Shown here: positions 6,054 to 9,377 of the stretch, piece by piece
How the letters are laid out: each line of letters begins with the position of its first letter
Position numbering within the stretch: the first letter of the stretch is position 1
Origin: CAG-273 sp051891195
GTDB lineage: Bacteria > Bacillota > Clostridia > TANB77 > CAG-508
DNA length: 9,377 nt
Assembly (NCBI GenBank): GCA_051891195.1
Contig: JBJFEZ010000037.1
Location: forward strand, 1 to 9,377
Direction of reading: 5' to 3'
Position numbers and translations under genes: made by a program
The notes under the pieces: generated by a model
Seen by the model: the letters and a program-made list of their open reading frames with translations, nothing else
Told to the model about the DNA's origin: nothing
The model's database searches: none

Positions 6054-6983
6054 ATGACTATTTATTTAGATGTAGTATTACTAGAAAATTTATGTATGAA
6101 CTATATTATTCTATTTGCAACAGGTTATATTATGAAAATAAAAATGAAACAATGGAAAATAATTATATCTGCATTAATAGGAGGCATATATTCAATAGTA
6201 GCATATTTAGAAATCTTACCAATATATTCTAATTTGTTTGTTAAAATTCTTCTGTCTATTATAATGGTATATTTAGCCTATAATGCAAAAGGAATAAAAG
6301 TATTAAGCAAGCAATTACTTATATTCTATTTAACATCATTTGTGTTTGGAGGATGCGCATTTTGCCTACTATATTTTATTAAACCACAAAATATTTTAAT
6401 GAAAAATGGTGTATATGTGGGAACATATCCAATAAAAATAGCATTACTTGGTGGAATTATTGGATTTATTATAACACATATTGCATTTAAAATAGTAAAG
6501 ACTAAACTAAAGAAAAAAGACATGATATATACTGTTACAATAAAAATAGAAGAAAAACAAACTAAAGTGACAGCAATGCTAGATACAGGAAATTTATTAA
6601 GAGATCCTATAACCAAAGTACCTGTAATTGTGGTAGAAAGAGATAAATTATATGATGTTTTACCAGCAGAATTATTAAACAATATAGAAAATTTAGTAGG
6701 AGGTGAGCAAATAAAAAATATTGACAAAATAGAACAAAAAGAATATTTAACAAAATTAAGAATAATCCCCTTTTCTTCAATAGGAAGAAAAAATGGACTT
6801 TTAATAGGAATAAAAGCAGATAGTGTAACAATACAAAAGGAAGAACCTGAAACAAGAAAAAATATTATAATTGGAATTTTTCCAGAAAAATTAGGCAACA
6901 GTTATTCTGCTTTATTCGGATTGGACTTATTAGAAAGGAGTGAAGAAAATGAATTTACTACAAATATTAAAGCTCAATATTAA
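6054..6983 (+). CDS. spoIIGA: Pro-sigma-E processing protease SpoIIGA
   Basis: SpoIIGA is a membrane-embedded aspartic protease that removes the pro-sequence of sigma-E in the mother cell after a signal from the forespore (SpoIIR in Bacillus). The protein has 309 residues, the same length as the B. subtilis protein. The N-terminal half holds about five hydrophobic helices (roughly 5-26, 35-52, 60-77, 86-109 and 125-147). The C-terminal protease domain carries the catalytic motif AMLDTGNLLRDP (D177) and the GIFPEKLGNSYSALFGLDLL segment near the end. Start ATG 6054 has AAAAGGA 6 nt upstream. The last 35 nt overlap sigE, implying translational coupling of the protease to its substrate. The gene looks intact. 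Confidence 0.95.
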   Translation: MTIYLDVVLLENLCMNYIILFATGYIMKIKMKQWKIIISALIGGIYSIVAYLEILPIYSNLFVKILLSIIMVYLAYNAKGIKVLSKQLLIFYLTSFVFGGCAFCLLYFIKPQNILMKNGVYVGTYPIKIALLGGIIGFIITHIAFKIVKTKLKKKDMIYTVTIKIEEKQTKVTAMLDTGNLLRDPITKVPVIVVERDKLYDVLPAELLNNIENLVGGEQIKNIDKIEQKEYLTKLRIIPFSSIGRKNGLLIGIKADSVTIQKEEPETRKNIIIGIFPEKLGNSYSALFGLDLLERSEENEFTTNIKAQY

Positions 6984-7644
6984 CACTCTATATGTAAGAT
7001 ACATAGGAAATGAGCAAGAGGAAAATCTTCCTATATATTATATAGGAGGTAGTCAAACATTACCACCACCATTAACAAACGAAGAAGAAACTGAAATCTT
7101 AGAAAAGTTATCTAATGGAGATGAAAGTGTTAGACAAACTCTAGTAGAAAGAAATTTAAGACTGGTAGTGTACATTGCTAAAAAATTTGAAAACACAGGG
7201 GTGGGAATTGAAGACCTTATTTCTATAGGAACAATAGGATTAATGAAGGCAATTAATACATTTAACACAAGTAAAAATATAAAATTAGCAACATATGCAT
7301 CACGTTGTATAGAAAATGAAATATTAATGTTCTTAAGAAGAAGTAATAGAATAAAAGGTGAAGTTTCTATAGATGAACCATTAAACCAAGATGGAGATGG
7401 AAATGAACTATTACTATCAGACATTTTAGGAACAGAACCTGACATAACTTCTAGAAGAATAGAAGATGAAGTTGATAAAAGCCTTTTGAGAGCATCTATT
7501 CAAAAACTAAATAATAGAGAAAGAAACATTATGGAGCTGAGATTTGGCTTTATTAGTGGAACAGAAAAAACGCAAAAAGAGGTCGCAGATATGCTTCGGA
7601 ATATCACAAAGTTACATATCACGTTTAGAAAAGAAAATTATTAA
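6949..7644 (+). CDS. sigE: Sporulation sigma factor SigE (pro-sigma-E), frame interrupted near the 3' end
   Basis: This is the mother-cell sigma factor of sporulation. The N-terminal pro-sequence (about 1-30) precedes PIYYIGGSQTLPPPL, the conserved start of mature sigma-E. Regions 2.1-2.4 include NLRLVVYIAKKFENTGVG, EDLISIGTIGLMKAINTF and LATYASRCIENEILMFLRR; region 4 begins at RERNIMELRFGF and EKTQKEVADML. After L216 (CTT 7594-7596) the frame reads RNITKLHITFRKENY and stops at 7642-7644, which matches no sigma factor. The expected GISQSYISRLEKK lies in the next frame (7598-7681). As read, the 231-residue product lacks the region 4.2 recognition helix and should not recognise -35 elements; with a +1 shift it has 243 residues, close to the usual 239. 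Start ATG 6949 follows AAAGGAG (6934-6940) by 8 nt; GTG 6940 overlaps that site. Causes to separate: programmed frameshift, mutation or sequence error. Confidence 0.93.
   Translation: MNLLQILKLNINTLYVRYIGNEQEENLPIYYIGGSQTLPPPLTNEEETEILEKLSNGDESVRQTLVERNLRLVVYIAKKFENTGVGIEDLISIGTIGLMKAINTFNTSKNIKLATYASRCIENEILMFLRRSNRIKGEVSIDEPLNQDGDGNELLLSDILGTEPDITSRRIEDEVDKSLLRASIQKLNNRERNIMELRFGFISGTEKTQKEVADMLRNITKLHITFRKENY
7588..7605 (+). other. Small C(UUCG)G hairpin enclosing the sigE frameshift site
   Basis: GATAT (7588-7592) pairs with ATATC (7601-7605). A G-A mismatch (7593/7600) follows, then C7594-G7599 closing the loop UUCG (7595-7598). C(UUCG)G is an exceptionally stable RNA tetraloop. The slippery CTT and the extra base lie inside it. 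The 5-bp AT-rich stem is short, so its effect on ribosomes is uncertain. Confidence 0.5.
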
Positions 7645-7681
7645 TAAAATGAAGAAAGAAATTATAAGTAAAACTGGTTAG
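7597..7681 (+). other. sigE: Shifted-frame C-terminal tail of sigE (region 4.2)
   Basis: If base C7597 is skipped, reading resumes at GGA 7598 and gives GISQSYISRLEKKIINK, then MKKEIISKTG, with a stop at 7679-7681. This is the helix-turn-helix recognition helix and C-terminus expected of sigma-E, joined exactly to the preceding VADML. The continuity of both halves without any missing residue shows that only one base separates them. The tail has no start codon or ribosome binding site of its own, so it can be made only by frameshifting. Confidence 0.92.
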
Positions 7682-7706
7682 TGTCGTTTTTTGTAATACG
7701 TTAATT

Positions 7707-7736
7707 GAATACTAAAAACTCATTTTGGAAATAATT
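7707..7736 (+). promoter_or_regulatory. Possible forespore (sigma-F/sigma-G type) promoter of sigG
   Basis: GAATA (7707-7711) and GGAAATAATT (7727-7736) are 15 bp apart. The downstream block fits the sigma-F -10 pattern GGNNANANT, and the upstream block fits the G-A/C-ATA type -35 of forespore sigma factors. In Bacillus, sigG is transcribed first by sigma-F and then by sigma-G itself. Assignment rests on pattern matching alone. Confidence 0.45.
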
Positions 7737-7759
7737 AAACTAGTAAATTAATTATTTTC
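7727..7759 (+). promoter_or_regulatory. Stem-loop abutting the sigG ribosome binding site
   Basis: The arms 7727-7738 and 7748-7759 pair over 12 bp (one G-U) around a 9-nt loop. The 3' arm ends just before the Shine-Dalgarno AGAGGAG (7761-7767). Its 5' arm coincides with the proposed sigma-F -10, so only transcripts reading through from spoIIGA-sigE would contain the whole hairpin. No U-tail follows, so it is not a standard terminator. Confidence 0.55.
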
Positions 7760-7773
7760 AAGAGGAGTTTTTA

Positions 7774-8544
7774 ATGAACAAAGTTGAAATTTCAGGAGTA
7801 AATACTTCTAACTTACCGTTACTATCAAATGAAGAAAAAACAGTATTGATTAGTAAGATAAAACAAGGAGATAAAAAGGCAAGACAAGATTTTATACAAG
7901 GAAATTTAAGACTAGTTCTTAGCCTAATAAAAAGATTTTATGGCAAAGGTGAAAATGTAGATGACCTATTTCAGGTTGGATGCATAGGCCTTATAAAAGC
8001 TATAGACAACTTTGACTTAAACCAAAATGTACAGTTTTCTACCTATGCTGTACCAATGATAATAGGAGAAATTCGTAGATATTTAAGAGACAATAATGCT
8101 ATTAGAGTTAGCAGATCAATAAGGGACCTGGCATATAAAGCAATTAGTATAAAAGATAAAATTTATAAAGAAGAACAAAGGGAGGCAAGTATAGAAGAAA
8201 TAGCAAAAGAATTAAATGTAGAAAAAGAAGACGTAGTAATGAGCCTAGACGCTATACAGGAGCCAATTTCTCTACAAGAACCAGCATATAGTGAAAACAC
8301 AGAAAACATATATATAATAGACCAAGTAAGTGACAAGAAAAACACTGATGAACTATGGACACAAAACATTACCATAGCAGAATCTATGAAAAGACTTAAT
8401 GAAAAAGAAAAAATGATAATTAACAAAAGATTTTTTGAAGGAAGAACTCAAATGGAGGTTGCAGAAGAAATAGGAATTTCACAAGCACAAGTATCTAGAT
8501 TAGAAAGAACAGCTATAAATCATATTAGAAGAATATATAAATAA
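7774..8544 (+). CDS. sigG: Late forespore sigma factor SigG
   Basis: Sigma-G directs late gene expression in the forespore after engulfment (germination receptors, small acid-soluble proteins). The 256-residue protein opens with the sigma-G hallmark MNKVEISGVNTSNLPLL. It continues with region 2 (about 44-109, including NLRLVLSLIKRFYGKGENVD, DLFQVGCIGLIKAIDNFD and FSTYAVPMIIGEIRRYLRD), region 3 (about 113-160) and region 4 (about 205-256). The intact recognition helix reads GISQAQVSRLERTAINHIRR. The N-terminal NKVEI segment separates it from sigma-F. Start ATG 7774 follows AGAGGAG (7761-7767) by 6 nt. It lies 92 nt after the shifted-frame end of sigE with no terminator between, so it can be made from its own promoter or by read-through. 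A terminator follows the gene. Confidence 0.96.
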   Translation: MNKVEISGVNTSNLPLLSNEEKTVLISKIKQGDKKARQDFIQGNLRLVLSLIKRFYGKGENVDDLFQVGCIGLIKAIDNFDLNQNVQFSTYAVPMIIGEIRRYLRDNNAIRVSRSIRDLAYKAISIKDKIYKEEQREASIEEIAKELNVEKEDVVMSLDAIQEPISLQEPAYSENTENIYIIDQVSDKKNTDELWTQNITIAESMKRLNEKEKMIINKRFFEGRTQMEVAEEIGISQAQVSRLERTAINHIRRIYK

Positions 8545-8550
8545 TTTTTA

Positions 8551-8590
8551 TAAAAATATACCAATGTTAAAAACATAAGGTATATTTTTA
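8551..8590 (+). terminator. Terminator after sigG
   Basis: A perfect 12-bp stem (8551-8562 with 8579-8590) ends in TATTTTTA and encloses a second small stem (8564-8568/8572-8576). It starts 7 nt after the sigG stop. The symmetric A- and T-rich arms would allow action on both strands. Confidence 0.8.
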
Positions 8591-8605
8591 AGTTTATTTA
8601 AAAAA

Positions 8606-8638
8606 GTATGATAAAAAAATATATTGTTGCATATTATA
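8606..8638 (+). promoter_or_regulatory. Possible sporulation promoter of ylmC/ymxH
   Basis: CATATTATA (8630-8638) fits the CATANNNTA-type -10 used by sporulation sigma factors, and GTATGA (8606-8611) lies 18 bp upstream, as for sigma-G promoters. No convincing TTGACA-TATAAT pair is present. Which sigma factor acts here cannot be decided by eye. Confidence 0.4.
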
Positions 8639-8668
8639 TAGAATAAAAAGTTAAGAGGAGAAAAGTAT

Positions 8669-8902
8669 ATGGGACAAAAAGGAATGGATTTTAAACGAAA
8701 AGAAGTAATTAACATACGAGACGGCAAAAGACTAGGTTTTGTGCAAGATGTGTGCGCTGATTTAGAAACAGGAACTATTACTTCTATTATTGTTCCGGGA
8801 AGTAATAAGTTTTTAAGTATGATTTCTTCTAATAATGATATTGTTATACAATGGCAAAATATAAAATGTATTGGAGACGATGTTATTTTGGTAGAAATAT
8901 AG
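8669..8902 (+). CDS. ylmC: YlmC/YmxH-family sporulation PRC-barrel protein
   Basis: This small 77-residue protein is made of beta-strands in the PRC-barrel pattern: KEVINIRDGKRLGFVQDVCA, then DLETGTITSIIVPG, then DIVIQWQNIKCIGDDVILVE. This is typical of the YlmC/YmxH family found in endospore formers. In B. subtilis ylmC also lies just downstream of spoIIGA-sigE-sigG, so position supports the call. The biochemical role is not known. There is no signal peptide or membrane segment. Start ATG 8669 is preceded by AGAGGAG (8654-8660) with 8-nt spacing. The terminator before it and a sporulation-like promoter suggest that it is transcribed alone. No terminator is obvious after it. Confidence 0.87.
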   Translation: MGQKGMDFKRKEVINIRDGKRLGFVQDVCADLETGTITSIIVPGSNKFLSMISSNNDIVIQWQNIKCIGDDVILVEI

Positions 8903-8940
8903 ATGCTCAAAAATTTCATAAAATTACCATACAAAAATGC

Positions 8941-8969
8941 TTGATTTACATAATAAAATATGATATTAT
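8941..8969 (+). promoter_or_regulatory. Sigma-A promoter with extended -10 (distal)
   Basis: TTGATT (8941-8946) and TATTAT (8964-8969) are 17 bp apart, with TG at 8961-8962 forming an extended -10; an overlapping TATAAT lies at 8967-8972. It is the first of three promoter-like sites in the 475-nt gene-free stretch that ends the window. Confidence 0.5.
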
Positions 8970-9043
8970 AATAAAGGAAGTTGAAAAAATAATATATTAC
9001 AGAAAAATACCAAAAATTTCTACAAAAAATACTAAAAAATCTC

Positions 9044-9072
9044 TTGACTTTATGAAAACAATATGTTATTAT
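9044..9072 (+). promoter_or_regulatory. Strong sigma-A promoter with extended -10 and phased A-tracts (middle)
   Basis: TTGACT (9044-9049) and TATTAT (9067-9072) are 17 bp apart, with TG at 9064-9065. A-runs at 9012-9016, 9024-9029 and 9034-9039 are about one helical turn apart directly upstream, as in UP elements of strongly expressed promoters. Confidence 0.65.
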
Positions 9073-9182
9073 TAATAAAGTTACTACTTATGAATAAAAC
9101 ACATAAAAATGTGAAGAAATAAATTAGTAAAGAATAAAACATTTTAATGAATAACAGCAACACTAGTTTATTATTTTGCGCC

Positions 9183-9243
9183 AAAAATATTTTTAAAAAT
9201 ATTTCAAAAATATGTTGACATTTGCAAAATAAAGTAGTAAAAT
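9183..9243 (+). promoter_or_regulatory. Strong sigma-A promoter with AAAAATAT repeats as UP element (proximal)
   Basis: TTGACA (9215-9220, consensus) and TAAAAT (9238-9243) are 17 bp apart. Three AAAAATAT copies (9183-9190, 9195-9202, 9206-9213) are spaced 12 and 11 bp and abut the -35. Tandem strong promoters with A-rich UP elements are characteristic of rRNA operons in Bacillota. Confidence 0.75.
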
Positions 9244-9249
9244 AACATA

Positions 9250-9377
9250 CGTTCATATTCAAATGAACAAAAGCACATTGAAAAGTAAACAATAAACCTT
9301 TGAGAAACCAAATAATAAAGGGAGATAGAAAGAACTATCTATAAAAAAATAATGTGAGAAAATCACAGCCAGAAAAT
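9250..9377 (+). other. Untranslated leader, probably of an rRNA operon beyond the window
   Basis: No gene is visible. Near the predicted transcript start is the hairpin GTTCAT/ATGAAC (9251-9256/9263-9268). The stretch GCACATTGAAAAGTAAACA resembles the TTGAAAACTAAACA element in Bacillus 16S leaders (from memory). Two further hairpins follow: AGATAG/CTATCT (9323-9328/9335-9340) and TGTGA/TCACA (9353-9357/9363-9367). No 16S start sequence is reached, so the downstream gene is inferred. Upstream, 8903-9249 holds only the three promoters described and no credible gene. Confidence 0.5.

Noticed and set aside
6326..6898. 190-codon open frame on the minus strand
   Set aside because: Antisense to spoIIGA, which has clear homology; composition is that of a shadow frame, with no ribosome binding site or domain.
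7576..7596. Full prfB-like recoding signal in sigE
   Set aside because: The purine tract is 10 nt, not about 3 nt, from the CTT and no stop codon follows it, so the match to the prfB mechanism is only partial.
6949..7644. sigE as a straightforward decayed pseudogene
   Set aside because: Only one base disturbs the frame, both halves are well conserved, and spoIIGA and sigG are intact; mutation is possible but there is no sign of wider decay, so it is left open.
8851..9075. 74-codon + strand frame overlapping the end of ylmC
   Set aside because: Starts inside ylmC in another frame without a ribosome binding site, has Lys/Ile-rich low-complexity sequence and runs through two promoter-like sites.

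Overview
The window (9,377 bp, very AT-rich) comes from the chromosome of a low-GC, endospore-forming member of the Bacillota, most probably Clostridia. It joins the end of a division/cell-wall (dcw) cluster to the spoIIG/sigG sporulation locus. Strong Shine-Dalgarno sites, AGA-dominated arginine codons and a full set of sporulation regulators support this. I cannot name the species. All recognised genes are on the + strand.

Layout. Positions 1-324 hold no gene but contain a striking 175-nt rod-like inverted repeat (46-220). The division genes follow: ftsQ/divIB (325-1407), two tandem DUF881 membrane proteins (ylxW/ylxX-like, 1459-2187 and 2203-2913), the small basic membrane protein sbp (2915-3274), ftsA with a TTG start (3459-4688) and ftsZ (4750-5877). 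The ftsA gene has its own promoter, abutted by three exact 11-bp-phased TTACAAA repeats. A strong terminator follows ftsZ. The sporulation block then starts from a promoter with unusually long spacing and a Spo0A-box-like sequence: spoIIGA (6054-6983, membrane protease that activates pro-sigma-E), sigE (from 6949, overlapping spoIIGA), sigG (7774-8544) and a ylmC/ymxH-type PRC-barrel protein (8669-8902). The last ~475 bp carry up to three strong sigma-A-type promoters and a transcript leader resembling those in front of Bacillota rRNA operons; no rRNA gene is reached.

How the genes work together. FtsA anchors the FtsZ ring and FtsQ belongs to the late divisome. At sporulation the same ring moves to a polar site, after which SpoIIGA processes pro-sigma-E in the mother cell and sigma-G takes over in the forespore.

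The main anomaly is in sigE. At 7594-7600 (CTT-CGG-A) one extra base throws the reading frame off exactly between '...VADML' and 'GISQSYISRLEKK...'. The unshifted product loses the region 4.2 recognition helix and ends 16 codons later, at 7644. A +1 shift at the site restores a 243-residue sigma-E ending at 7681. CTT followed by the only in-frame CGG codon I could find in the window resembles known +1 recoding sites, and the bases lie in a small C(UUCG)G hairpin. Programmed frameshifting, a real mutation and a sequencing error all remain possible; this is the observation most worth testing.
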